A stretch of 64,000 nt of DNA from Promerops cafer (taxonomy: Eukaryota > Chordata > Aves > Passeriformes > Nectariniidae): contig VZSE01012296.1 of the NCBI GenBank assembly GCA_013398275.1, positions 434,001 to 498,000 of the forward strand, in the 5' to 3' direction. Made by a program: the position numbers and the translations under genes. A model generated the notes under the pieces. That model saw nothing but the letters and a program-made list of their open reading frames with translations, had not been told where the DNA came from and did no database searches. This document shows positions 13,192-25,526 of this stretch, in pieces. The stretch's first letter is position 1, and the number at the start of each line of letters is the position of its first letter.

Positions 13192-13830
13192 AAGCCCAGG
13201 TGTGCCCAGGTGGCCAGGAAGGCCAATGGAACCTGGCCTGGACCAGCAATGGTGTGTCCAGCAGAACAAGGGCAGCGACCATCCCCCTGTGTTGGGCACT
13301 GGTGAGGCCACACCTCGAGTGCTGCGTCCAGTTGTGGACCTTGAGGTGCTGGAGACAGTTCAGAGAAGGGCAGCAGAGCTGGGGAAGGGTCTGGAGCAGT
13401 CTGGTAAGTCTGATAAGGAGCAGGTGAGGGAGCTGGGGGTGTTTGGCATGGAGAAAATGAAGCTCCCCCTTTTCCCCTTCTCTACAACTACTGAAAGGAG
13501 GGTGCAGTGATGTGGGGGTCGGTCTCTTCTCCCAAGTAACAAGTGTCAGAATGGGAGGAAATGGCCTCAAGTTGCACCAGAGGAGGTTTAGATTGGATAT
13601 TATGAACACTTTCTTTGGGGAAGGTGTTGTCGAGCACTGAGCAGGCTGCCCAGGGAAGTGCTGGAGTCACCATGCTTGGAGTTATTTAAAGCACATGCAG
13701 ATGTGGCACTCTGGGACATGGTTTAGTGGTGGGTTTAGCAGTGCTGAGTTAAAGATTGAACTCTCTGACCTTAGAGGGCTTTTCCAATGTAAACAGTACT
13801 ATTATTCTATGATTCTAAATGATTCTGTGA
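13192..13830 (+). mobile_element. CR1-family LINE, 5'-truncated 3' end
   Basis: This is a fossil of a CR1 (chicken repeat 1) non-LTR retrotransposon in sense orientation. The left part encodes the C-terminal end of the second open reading frame. The right part is the 3' untranslated region, with the familiar path through GAGCAGGCTGCCCAGGGAAGT, a GGAGTTATTTAAA-like segment and the final ATTCTATGATTCT-type short repeats at about 13803-13830. A full CR1 is several kilobases, so the 5' portion is missing, as is usual for these elements because of incomplete reverse transcription. Divergence from a typical CR1 is substantial, with frameshifts and stops, so the copy is old and dead. The left edge is approximate because similarity fades before about 13200. 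No target-site duplication was evident, which is normal for CR1. GC content is higher than in the flanks. Confidence 0.93.
13201..13500 (+). pseudogene. CR1 ORF2 C-terminal remnant (reverse transcriptase tail), frameshifted
   Basis: The frame starting near 13200 contains ALVRPHLECCVQLW, a clear match to the conserved ALVRPHLEYCVQFW-type segment downstream of the CR1 reverse-transcriptase domain. The continuation, a stretch like VQRRAAELGKGLE followed by VRELGVFGMEKMKL, lies in another frame that starts at 13202. A frameshift therefore falls at roughly 13340-13365. The protein would have carried target-primed reverse transcription of the element. Here only the last hundred or so residues remain, disrupted, and no function is expected. 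Confidence 0.85.
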
Positions 13831-16800
13831 TGCTGGATGCTCTTCACCTCTCTAGCTGGTTCCAGTATGAGAAAAGGTAATACTGGGAGTTGTGGGTACC
13901 AGGGATGTCAGCTGGTTTTCAGCCTCCTGATGCTTCCATATACTACTTAAGCAAGAGAGACTCAAATAGACTTGTGTTGCCTCCAGCCTGGGACAAGCTT
14001 TGTTGCAGAAGACCAATTGGCCAGGTTGTAATCCATCCAAGGTCTCACTGCAGCTCTGAAGTCTCCCCTGTGTCTTTCCTGCAGTGCAGTACAGGTTTGC
14101 CAGTCAAGTGGTCATGAACAGTGATCTCAGAAACAGCTTACAGAGTTTCTGGAGATGGAATGATACATTCTTTTTCTTCTCAAGACAGTAGCAAGTTGTA
14201 TGATTTGGATGAAAGCAATGATTAATTCAGAAAATGTTTTTATCTCAAAACATAGCTTTTCTACTGCTTTCTAAAGTCTGAACCAAGTGGTAAGAGGTCA
14301 AGGAAATATCTGCACCAGGGATTCCAGCTATTTAAAGTTCTTTGTTGAAATCACTGAAAAAAAGTCCTGGTAAAAATGAAAAGTTAGCATCAGTATGAGA
14401 ACATATCTTTCTTAGGAAGTGACAAAATAAATGGCTGTTAATTCTTCCATCTAAGCAGGAAATGGTAGTGTCACTTCATGTAGTGTATTTCTTCTGTGTT
14501 CACAGAACATTTGGTTAAAATAGGAAACCTGGTTAAAAGGACACTGTTTAGTTTTGACTTGAAGTTAAACTAGTTTAGCAACTTTGGCAGGAAACTCAGA
14601 TAACTTTAATGCCCTGTTCAGGCATTGTTTACTTGACAGGCTTGTAACAGCTACACTGCTTGAGCTCCTAGAAGACAAAATTTGTTTCATACCTTGAGGG
14701 TGCAAAGTCCCAGGGCAGCAGATGGCCCTATGATTATTATTTCCAACCTGTCTTACCTGACCATTCCTTCCCTGTATGAACAGCTGTTTCACTCACTTCA
14801 GTGCAGCCCAGCCCGAGCGGCTATTTTTCTTCTGCCCTTTTCTTTGCACACAACATAAATCTCTTCTTTCCTTTGACCTGGCCTGCAGTTTCATCCACCT
14901 GTGCATGCCTTCAGCAATGTCAAACTCTTGCCAGATCCACTTCCCTTTTTCTAGATAAATTCTTTTGAAACTAAACTTTTGTTTTTTTTAGCAGTGCTGG
15001 GGATAGATAGTCTTCAGTTCTTAGTTACTCACTCTGGGAGTGCTCAGTGGATGTGAATTTAGTCCACTTACTCTGTTTTAGTGGATTCAGCCCAGTTATT
15101 GAGTGCTATTGAGCTATTAGTGCTTACTCTGTTTTAGTGCTATTCAGCCCAGCTATTGAGTGCAGGCTGTGAGTGTTAACCAGTGAAATGGGCCTACATT
15201 CTGAAACCTGCAAGTTTTTAGCTGTGCAAAGCACTTCATATAAACCAGTGAAGTTAATTTTGTCTCTAGTATTGTGAAGGTAAATGTTCAAATTAGAACA
15301 TGTCAAAATTAAGATGTTCCTGGACAACCTCAGGTTGGCCTCCTTATGAGAAAAGGCACTTATAAGGTGCTTTTTAATTCTGTAATTACATACCTTTTCT
15401 GCAGGGCCTCATTTCATTTATTATGCAGGGTACTCAGAACTCAACAAATGAGCAGTTTTTCAGTGTTTCATTTTATCCTTATTGCACAGGCTCATGTCCT
15501 ATTTACTATGCAGTACTCACACTGTACTGAATATGGAAATAATGATTTTCATGAGGAAATTCATCATTCACAGTTAAGAATTTATTTTTGGAATACTACT
15601 TTTAGACAAGGTGGAGGCATTCCTTTCAGTTTTGGGGCGGACAGCTGGGGCAGACAAAAGTCTGGTACATACTTTAGTGGATGATGACATTTTCAGAACA
15701 TCAGTTACCCATCTTTTGTTGTTTTTAACTGCAGGGATAACTCTTGTAGTCACTAACAGTGCTCAGATTCTGCAGATCACAATACTCAAGATGCTCAAGA
15801 AAAAACAGAAACCACAGAGTTTCTGCCTTGTGTAATTTGCACAGCATCACAGATTCCTGGGGACAGAGCCAGCAGCAAAAGCCACAGTAGGAAACATGAC
15901 AGGAAGTTTGTTCTTTTGTGTATGATCTTTTTCTCCTCAAGCTTTCCAGATTCTCTCAGAAAGGAAGACGGGGCAAGGGGATGCTACAGGCACCAGCTGT
16001 CTTCCTTTTTCTCTCCAGTATATTTCCTGGACACTATAATTTTATTCCCTGAGTTATCATTTCATTCCCTGCTCCCGTCACAGATTTAAGGACTTGCAGA
16101 TAATGCACACAGGTGAAGAAAACCTGCTGAAGTTGCACAGTGGATCTGAGCCTCTTTCCATCCAGTTTTTTTAGGTGTCAGTCCCATGGAAATTTCCTTT
16201 GAGTAGGTGAGAAGACTCATGCCCCTGTGTAACAGAGTGACTTGTAGCATAGCAAATCTCTGTTGTTGTTGTGACTGTGTCTTTCTTTTATTATATGGAT
16301 ATTTCTTCCCCTCAGTCAAATGTCTCGATTCACAACCAAGTGTCTGGCTTTATCCCCTTTGAAGCACTGATAGCAGTTTCTTTTAGGTAACTTGAAATGC
16401 AAATAAGGATATATTTGAAACAAACTAATCCCTATATAGACTTGATGAAGTACTTGTAAGCTTATTTTTCTGAAAGCTGAGTCAAGTCCCACTTAAACAT
16501 CAAACTGTCTTCCTGCACACATTCAACACAAAATAATGAGTAAGTGATGCTCTGAAAAAGCATCACCAGACACACTGCTGATTATGTTCTGTGGGTTTTA
16601 TTTTTAAAGTGGAAACAGTGTTTTACTAGATCTAATTCTCTGTCGCAAGTGAAAATATGTATTCCCAAAATAGGAATATTGCATGACAATTTGAAGATCT
16701 AAAAGATAGTAACTTTAAAAAAGAAGTTGCTCCTGAAGAAGTGTGTAGACCAGCCACCTTAAGCTAAAATTTAGCTAGTTATAGGTATGTTCTACCTGTA

Positions 16801-19800
16801 GATCTGCTTTTCTCTGAATGTAGAAATACTTACCAGAAGTACTAAACAGCTGTAGAACTGAGGCAGTTTATGCAAATTTGTAATAGAAATGCAGTTCTAT
16901 TCATTTCTCTGGAGGAGAAAACACACTTTTTGCAGAGAAAATTGGGGAAGAACAGTTGAATTTGCCTTTAGGTTCTAAACAGAAGATCTGGAAATCATTC
17001 AGTATCTGTTCTTCAGAATCTCTGGAAGACATATAGTGAAGAAGGTGATTAATTGCACATGTATGTATGAAAGTTAGCAGGATCAAATTTGCTTATTTTT
17101 GATAAACATGGTGAATTGAAAAGTCAAAGATGATGCACAAAGGTGATAGACCCATTTTAGTAGTACAGTTGGGTGGCATGGTGTATTCCTTTCATCTTTC
17201 TGAAGATACAAATTCATATTGATAGAAATAAAAGGTTGTTTCCTGTAATGACCTCGATTTGAATTTCCTGTATAGTAATACATTTGTCACATCTGCAAGC
17301 CCCTGTAAACCCTTGCAGATTACTTAAATGTGAAAGGCATCTGGTTCAGACCTGTGAACGTGAGAGAATGACTTGCATGTTATTTGAGCTCTGCTAGTGT
17401 TTCTAGGAAGACAAAGTTAATTTTCTCTGTACTATCATATTGTAAAATCATAAGTGAAAGAGCCATAAATGGTGAAGAGGTATTAAAATTAAATAATTTT
17501 AAAACCCCATAATTTTTAAAAATAAGTTAGGAAAACAGAACTAAACTTTAAATGTTCCACTGCATGTACGAAGTTGTTTTTTTCAGGCTTAGCTGTTGAA
17601 ATTCAAGTGCCTGTTGAAATTCAATTCAACGGAGATCTTTAATAAGCACACATGAAAAAATTCACAGTTAGAAGTATTTTTTAACGTAAACACAGATTAT
17701 TGTTTTTTCCCAGGAAGGACAAAGAAGGCTGAAAATGCCATGTTAGGTTTTAATACCCTGCCTGAACTTATTGCCTTGAGGTGAAGACAGATAATACAGT
17801 TCTTACTTGTAGAAATAGCTATGGAAATGTTACAGAAACCATTATAAGTGGGAATAAGAACTACATTTAGAATATTTCTCTCACTCAGCAAGCATTATCA
17901 ATTAATTTTCACATTAAGTTTCGTCCAGACCGTAATTAATTTTCTTTTTAGGACCACAGATCAAAAATTGCTTTTGCTTTTCTTAGGCAGTTACGATATC
18001 AGAACAGCAACTCCTGGGGGCCTGATATCCTTCCTAACATACTAATTCAGTCTGGTTATCTTAGGTCTTGAGGTAATTGTCCTTAAGCCACTACAGGCAC
18101 AAAACCTGAGAACTCCTTAGCATGAAGGATATTCCTCAACACTACTCCTTAATATTTCTCAAGTCAAACTTTTCAGCAGATAATAGGGTATTTATTTGGT
18201 GAAATTTGTTATAGCTTCTTAGGTATTTCTAAGAGTCAAATAATCTGTGTGTTTCTTCTGAAAGCAGGTGGCAAAGTGTGTGGACAGGGAACTCCTAGTG
18301 TATGGACAATAACTAAAGGTGGGAGTATTAACTTCTGCCTCTGTGTGTTGTCAGAAGTAGAGCTCCTCCTCAGAATACCAGGAGCAACCCTTGCTGAGTG
18401 GGATCCCCTGTTCCATAGGAAAATTTGCTGTGAAATCTCTCGTAACCCTTTAGAAAGAGGGTGGATAGATCAATATACTTTGTGAAGAGCATGTGAGGAG
18501 TTTTTCATGCATTCTTCATGCAGCAAAAGAACTAAAGTGGTTTCACAGAGTGAAAAATTTGATTATCCTAAATGAAATCAGTTCAGAATTCATTCACATT
18601 CTTCCTAAAGTCAGGCTTATGGGCAGAACTGACAAAGAGGGGTTTTCTCCTCACCTGCTGAGCTAAACTGCCAATCAGGTATTGGTGGCTTCCAGAGGAA
18701 CAAAGTCTGCTCTTTTTGTCAGCGGAATCATGTACTACAGCTTTATTTCATAAACTGCACTGTTACTGGCCAGCAGCTAGGAAAAAGAGAAATTCCTAGT
18801 TAAGGCTTACACGTGGAATGTCCTCTTGAGATGCTGTTGAGCTGACTGAAGTCTGCTGAAACTGAGCTCATTGGATGCCTCTTACCTTGACTTCCATGGA
18901 ATTGTTCTCCTAGGATTTTGCTAATTTGTGTTAAAAGAATCATGAGCTATCTAGACTTAACACATAATCATGCCAACGTGTTTTATGTGTCTGCCCCGAC
19001 AAACACTGAGCCAACTTTGTCTTTTCAAGGTGCAGAAAACAGAGGACTGAGTTAATAGGAAAACTCCAAGGTAATGTTTGAATCCAAATGGATTTGTCTT
19101 AGTGGTTTAAAAGTGTGAATTTAAACCTCTCTTGTATTGCATCTCTTCTGTATCAATATGTTAGCATAAGGTTGAGGTGAGAATTAAGAAGGAAAACTTT
19201 AAGATTAGAAGTAATATGAAATGTAAAATGCAAATGAATATAACTGAGAGTTAGGGAAAGAATAATAAAACCAGGACACCAAACTTATAAAATTGGTGTT
19301 GTGAACTATTCAAAATAATTGATGTTAATGGAATAATGTGTGTTCTCAGTTTTTTGAGGAAAAAGTTCTCCTTCTGAATTGAAGGTCAGAGTGCTTGCCC
19401 TTTAAAATGCCAGCTCTGCTACTGTTGTACCATTTTACACTTTCATTAAGTGGTGAAACTGTATTTTGGAAGACTTCCAGTTCCATAATTTGGAACTTTT
19501 AAATTTCACAGGAGTGAAATTGAAAAATTAAAGGGGAAAAGTACTAGTAAAGCTACTTTTGAAACTTAGACCTGGAGTCTGTGTTGCCTTGAACAAGTCT
19601 GTTTTTAGGGGTAATTAGTTATCCTGTCAGTACCTGTTACAATCACAGCATGGAGGTTACAGAAAAGGGCAGGGGATGAAATACAAAAACTGTTTAAAAA
19701 CTGTCATCTTAGCAATGCCAAACCAGTATTTGGTCTTGTGTATGCTGTTAAACTCAGAGATAAACTTGTCTTCTGGAGAAACCTCTCTATGAGACACCAT

Positions 19801-21097
19801 ATGTAAACTGCCTACAATTTTTTCCCCAAGAATACCTCAAATAACAAGACATAGCTTAATCCTCCCCTCAGCTTCCTTCTTAAACTAGTTTTTCACTTTG
19901 AAATATTATACCAGAATTTGCTGGACCTGAATTCAAGATGCAGCCTTGCCTTCTCCTGCTTGCAGTAAAACACGTTTGTAGCTCTATCTTGACTGCATCT
20001 GTGGAAGGAGTTAATACTGCTCTGAGAAGCTGTGCTGCCTGGGTAGATAGCCCTGTCACCCTGTTATCCTGATGTACTTGAATTGATACTGTTGACAACA
20101 GAGAAATGTGTGTTACCAAACACACAAAACATTTCCTACCATATATTATTCTTCTAGATGCAGTTCTCTCCAATTAGCCTGTCTTCTTTCCTTGTCTGAA
20201 AATACAAAGGCACACAGAGCATCGGAGGCTGATAAACTGTGATAACAGTTGCATAATGACTTTCATAAAATAACTTTTGCCATAAAAATAGCTGTTCATA
20301 ATTGCTTTTGGGATATTTGAGTTTCTGATTCTTCTTGGATCATTCTAATTACTTGAGGTACTTTTTGGAGAGGTTTTTTTTTATTTCCTTTAGGCACGAT
20401 GATAAACAGTTTGATACTCAAATGTGCAGATAAAACACAATTGATTACACAGTATTTTGTTGTTCAGCTGGATGCATATCGCTCATGGCTGCAGGACAAG
20501 ACAGCTTTGAATCTCTTGGGAGTTACTGAACAAGATTAGTATTTTTATTCTAATATTAAAGAAAATTACAGTTCCAAAGAAATCCATGTAGCTGTAATAG
20601 CCATGAACTGTGAGAGTTTAAATGTCATCCTGTTCCAGCCCTATAAGAAGGGTGTGTTGTGAGACATCCTGACTGCAGGGTAATTGGAATCAGGCAGGTT
20701 TAGCTGTGTCTGCCTTGACTGTGGGAAGGGGTTTTTAGAACCTTATCTCTTCCAGTAAACCCAGTCCCATCAAACAAAAAATATAGAATTATATCATGAT
20801 TTTCTGTTATCAGTTGTTGACATGCTGATATAGATTAAAACTTGTGTAACCCAAACTGTTGAGGGTTTCAGATGTCTCTGTGTCTGCTCATAACAAGTCA
20901 GTTCCAGCAGTACATTCCTTTTGCTCTATTTCTTCCCATGGGAAATGTACCATTTCCCTTTATGAAGTTTTGGTTTATAATCCTGGCTTGGCTTTTTGTG
21001 TTTACTGCTTGAATATTGCACCTCCATGCAGAAGGGAGTTGCTGACTGCATTTGATTTATATGAGGTATATGAGGATATGAGGTTTTGGCTGGAGTC
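13831..21097. other. Non-coding DNA, no gene recognised
   Basis: No exon or RNA gene could be supported. Open frames are short, the longest being 112 codons at 15346-15684, and none is recognisable. The stretch holds a 56-bp imperfect tandem duplication at 15067-15163, an AT-rich patch near 17480-17525 and a short duplicated motif GTTGAAATTCAA at about 17593-17622. The remainder looks like ordinary intergenic or intronic DNA. Confidence 0.7.
15067..15163. repeat. 56-bp imperfect tandem duplication
   Basis: The unit beginning CTTACTCTGTTTTAGTG starts at 15067 and again at 15123. The second copy is homologous to about 15163 (ending ATTGAGTGC), with one single-base length change and one substitution in the middle. 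A more decayed related stretch may precede it around 15035-15066. Smaller internal repeats (TATTGAGTGC, CTATTGAGCTATT) suggest repeated slippage at this locus. Confidence 0.85.
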
Positions 21098-21141
21098 TAC
21101 ACTTTCCTTTTCTTTTTCTTTTTTTCTTTTTTTTACCCCAG
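21098..21141 (+). repeat. Polypyrimidine tract ending in a splice-acceptor-like CCCCAG
   Basis: About 36 bases of almost pure T with scattered C (21098-21134) are followed by ACCCCAG, an excellent match to a vertebrate 3' splice site on the plus strand. Short open frames follow but no recognisable peptide or nearby strong donor, so this may be a decoy or a plain low-complexity tract. Confidence 0.7.
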
Positions 21142-21410
21142 CTCAGGTCTTATTTTAAATATACAGGAAATCAGCTTATCTACTGGTAACCATATAGCAT
21201 CTTGTACTTGGGAGATTTTAACAGTTTCTGTGGGATGTACACAAAAGTATTGCCAGCTTCTGGAAGTCTTCAGCACTGAACAATGCTGTTCTTTTACAGA
21301 TTTTCTTTTTGTTCTTTTCCTGCTTCCTTTAACAGACTTGTTTCTGTGTATCAGCTTGATGCTACAGAAACTTTCATGTTGCCAGACATCATGAAAATTA
21401 TTGCACTGCC

Positions 21411-21477
21411 AAAATCACAGAAACACAGAATTGATAGGGCTGGAAAGGACTTCTGGAGATCATCCAGTCCAACCCCA
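21411..21477 (-). mobile_element. CR1-family LINE, 3' tail only
   Basis: Read on the minus strand this is the end of a CR1 element. It begins GGGGTTGGACTGGATGATCT, runs through a TTTCCAGCCCTATCA segment and ends ATTCTGTGTTTCTGTGATTTT. Only about 67 bp of the terminal 3' untranslated region are present, so the insertion was severely 5'-truncated or has been eroded. The match to the diagnostic CR1 tail is strong. It lies in opposite orientation to the larger CR1 copy about 7.6 kb upstream. Confidence 0.92.
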
Positions 21478-24400
21478 ATATAAAATATCTAATTCCAGGC
21501 ATAAAGTATGAATGCCTTTCTTTTGCTGGTCTCCTAAAGTACTGTGTCATATCTACAGCAAAAAGTGCTTTTTGGTTAATGAATTATTAAGCTTTCTAAT
21601 TTTTTATGAGCAGCTACTGGGATTGTGCTAGTGGAGTAAGCAAATAAAGTGTGTTCACTTGTGGTTTGCACTGACAGCTGTTTTGGGAGCAATACAACAA
21701 TGTATTTTGTGCTGAAAATAGGAAATAGGAACAGCAAAGACTGGCTGATACCACCAGGCTTCTTGGAAGTTTAAATAAAACTAGTAAGTGTTTTTGCAAA
21801 GCTGATTTCCCTTCCTTGACAGGAAGAAAGTATCCAGCATATTTACAAAACCCCCTTTTCTAACAAAATGTACCTACTTCTGAAGTCTTGCAATATATGC
21901 CAGTGCAATTGCCATCTGCTCTTCCTGTGTCTGCCTTTTGCATCCAGGTACAAACATACACCTCTGGATAAATGTAACTCCTCTACTGACTCACTGTGCC
22001 TCCAGCCCACCTCATCTCTGGTACACTTGCATGATGATGTGACCTGTCAGGAGTCTGACCAAGGGTGGGTTGTGGCCCTGCTATGTTATTGACCCCGGTA
22101 GAAGGAAGTGCTGAGCTGGCACTGAGTGGGAGTCCAGTGAAGATGTGTCCATTTAGAAAGGATGCAGTGGGTGGTTTCCATACCCAAAGCTGTTTGCAAT
22201 GCCTGCATTGGCCTATTGTCATAATCCTCAGCATCTGCTATGGGGAGCATAAATGTTCAGAGGAGCTTGTCTTTATGCCTTTATGTTTCTAATGCTGACT
22301 AGTTATTAGATTGCTGAGAAATGATTAAATATGAACTGTATTTTGAGCTTTGCAAGTTTCCGTTGGCTTTTCCTCTTTCTTATTTAAGGGAAATTAGTCT
22401 GAGCTCTTCAGTTTCATATATTGTTTTTAAGTATTAAATTGATTTACTTTAGTCTCTGCCACAGTAACTGGAAATAAGGGTTTATTTTAGAATGCAAATT
22501 GCACCAGGGTTATGAGTTCCTCACCCATGGCAGAGGGTTCACAAACTGGTGCAAATGTGTGGCTTGACAGTGAGCCAATAACTTATGGCACCTAGGAACC
22601 TGCCTGCTCATTCCTTAATCCTTCCAGCATTCATGTTTCACCTCTTGATGATCTCGCCACACTGTAGAACAATGGAACATCATTTGTGTGAGAGAACATC
22701 ATTTGTACTAGTTTGCTAAGGAGAAGGCTGGGGAGGGGTACAGCAGGTGTATGATGTACTCAGACCTGCTCTTACACTTGACCCACTGGTGTTTTCAGGA
22801 GCAGATGTCTCAGTACTGTTTGTACCTCTGGGTGTGAGGCTGGGAAGTCTGACCTTAGCCACGTCTCACCGGGACGGCAATTTCAGGATGGTACTGGGGC
22901 ATCCATAGTGAGCCAAAGCCTTAGCAGAGCACCCTGGGGACCTCTGAAATACATTCTTGTACCTGTGAAACAGATACTTCTCCTTCTCCTGCCTCACTGG
23001 GACTGCATCTCTCTGCAGGACTGAGGCTTTGTCGCTATCAGACACATGAATGAAAACTGTTGCAGCACCCGTGTGAACGGCCATTGAATCTCATGTGTCT
23101 TCCTTGATGAATACCTACTTGAGTAAATCACTTTCTGACCAGACAAATTTCACCTGTACCTTTTCCTTCTAATGTAATTTGTGGTGCAGTTTTCAAAAGC
23201 CTGGCACCATCCAGTTTAATGTGAGAGTAAGGGAGTGGAATCTGCTGGTTCAGGTTAATCACACCAGGTTACTTCTATACATAAAATGCTATATAAGTAA
23301 TTTGTATGATGATATACCCCTCCTCCACCTCTACTCTTCTTTTGATTCCCTTAGTTTCCTTCTATTTTTCTGTAAGGTAATGGTCCCAGTCTCTTCCTCC
23401 AGTTCAATCTGGTCAGTTTTGTCCTGTGATTGAATAAGAGACAGGCTAGCCAAAAGACTGGGCTAGTGCATCCAGAATCATTAATTCAGTCAGTCAAACA
23501 AATGGGAGGCAAGAGAACAAGGAGCAGTGACCAATTGGTCACATGGCAGGGGATCTGCCCTGGAGCATGGAACACACTGAGTTCAGCCCCTGAGCTGCAT
23601 GGTCACAAATGCCATAATGATTTCTTAGCATGGCCCTGGCTGTGGTAGCTCATGCCAGCCTGCTGAGCAAGCTTGGCCAGGCTTCTTGAGATTCACAGAT
23701 AAGATTTATTCCTGAAGCCTGACCTACATGAGTGTGTATCTAAATGTGTGAAAGCTGTGATTTGATGGCAAGCAATGAAAGGTCATAGAAAAAGCAGGCA
23801 ATGCATTTAAATCAAAATGATGAAGCTGGGTAATTTCATTAGCAACAGTTGTATTTACTGGAAGTCACAGATGGTGCAGTTTAGCTTATGGCCAATTTGT
23901 TAAGACAAAATAAGTATAAAGAAAGAAATATTCCAAGTGAGAGGTGGTTAAAAATTAAATAGGCACCAGATGGCTCAAGATTGTCCTTCATAGAAATTTG
24001 GTGAAAGAAGACATAAACAATCCAAAAGCATTTCTGAATGGGACACTTAGAGGCTGGCTGGTCCTCTATCAGAACTAGGTTGAAAAGCACAGCAATTAAA
24101 CTTCCCTCATGTGTTAACATTTGACATCCCAGCAAAATGTTCTATGTGAACTTTCAAATTATTTTCTATCTGATATGTTCTTTAAACTGAGAAACAAGAT
24201 AAATGGAATAACCAACAGATGTTTCAGCCTTCAGCTACCTTTAAAATGACCTCAGCTTTTATTTAAGATGAGGAGAAATTTCACTGTGCAGTGTATGTTT
24301 ATACATCTACATGTATGATGGCAATACATGAGCCTCTGTGCTCAGAGAAGTGGCAATATTTTAGTTCTTGCTTGCTTTGGAGAAATGTTAGCAATTTTTA

Positions 24401-25405
24401 CAGTTCCCTGATGATAGGTTACAGCCCTAGAGTGTATTTCAGGGGATAAAGTTTCTTTTCTGGGCTGCAGTGCAATTATTTTCCTGGCCCTGGAAAAACT
24501 CACTTTCCATATATATATACACTTTCTTTATTCACTAGCACATACAGTGAGTTTTGGGAGTCAAAAGCTACTAATATTTTTTGCTTAGTGTCAAGAACTG
24601 CTAAAGCTGATCGTTTGCATTGATGCCTTTGAACTCTCTTGTAAAACAAATAACAATACCAATTCCCCATGTTTCTGGGTGGATAACATGATTTTATTTT
24701 ATAGAGTGCCTTGATTCTGTTTTCCACACATGGGCACGTTTTTGTCCGTAATAAAGTACATCCCTGTGCAATTCCAGTAAATTTAACAGTCAAAAAACCA
24801 AAAAAATAGAGTAAAAACATTACAAATGATTCCAAGGAAAAGGAGTCAGCATGTGCTCTCTGGTTTTATATGGAGCACTAGATATAGGTGATATCAGAGA
24901 CACAGCAGAAATCTCTTTAAAGCAAGCTGCATATATGGAACTGGTTTTCCCAGGAGTGGGAGTGGGGGTGGAAAAAAAGGAAAAGCAAAGAAAAAGCAGC
25001 CTTGAATGAGAGAGGCAGCTGGAGACTGTGTTGACTAATTAATGAGCAACATACACTTAAGAGCTTTTACTCATCCTGCACTAGCTTTGCACATTTTCTA
25101 CTGCATGTTACAATCTCTGGGTATGAAAGCTCAGCAAGTGGTGCCTGCTTGCAGGGAAAAGGCTACACTTGAAAAAGATGGCTGTACTCACTGAGGGGAA
25201 ATGAAAGCATTTACAAATGTCCTGGAAAAGCCTGGAACAGTCCAGATGGGGAACATCATTTGAAGAATTTCACAATTAAATGAACTTAAAAGAAAAATCA
25301 GGAATTATCCAGGAATAATTTTCCCATGTGCCAAGGTAATAGTAATGGACATGCACCAACCACAGCCTTGCCAGGGAAATACATTTTTCCATAAGAAAAA
25401 AATGT

Positions 25406-25526
25406 GGTTAGTTGGTTGTTTTTGGGTGTTCTTTTTGTTGTGTTTTTGTGGGATTTTTTTGTTGTTTTGTTTGGGTTTTGGTTGGTTTTGGGGGGGGGGG
25501 GGGGTGTATTTGTTTGTTTGTTTTAT
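25406..25526. repeat. T/G-rich low-complexity tract with G15 run
   Basis: The plus strand from about 25406 is made almost only of T and G, in GTTGG, TTTTGTTG and TTTGGG units. It contains a run of 15 G at 25490-25504 and ends in TTTG repeats to about 25526. The G run with the nearby GGG and GG blocks could form a G-quadruplex on the plus strand. Homopolymer lengths of this sort are often unreliable in assemblies. Confidence 0.9.

Noticed and set aside
13091..13609. 172-codon minus-strand frame, one of the longest in the window
   Set aside because: It is antisense to the CR1 fragment and reflects the GC-richer transposon sequence. The sense strand carries the real reverse-transcriptase remnant.
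24500..24835. 111-codon minus-strand frame with a hydrophobic start
   Set aside because: There is no recognisable motif, no splice context and no codon bias. Its length is within chance expectation.
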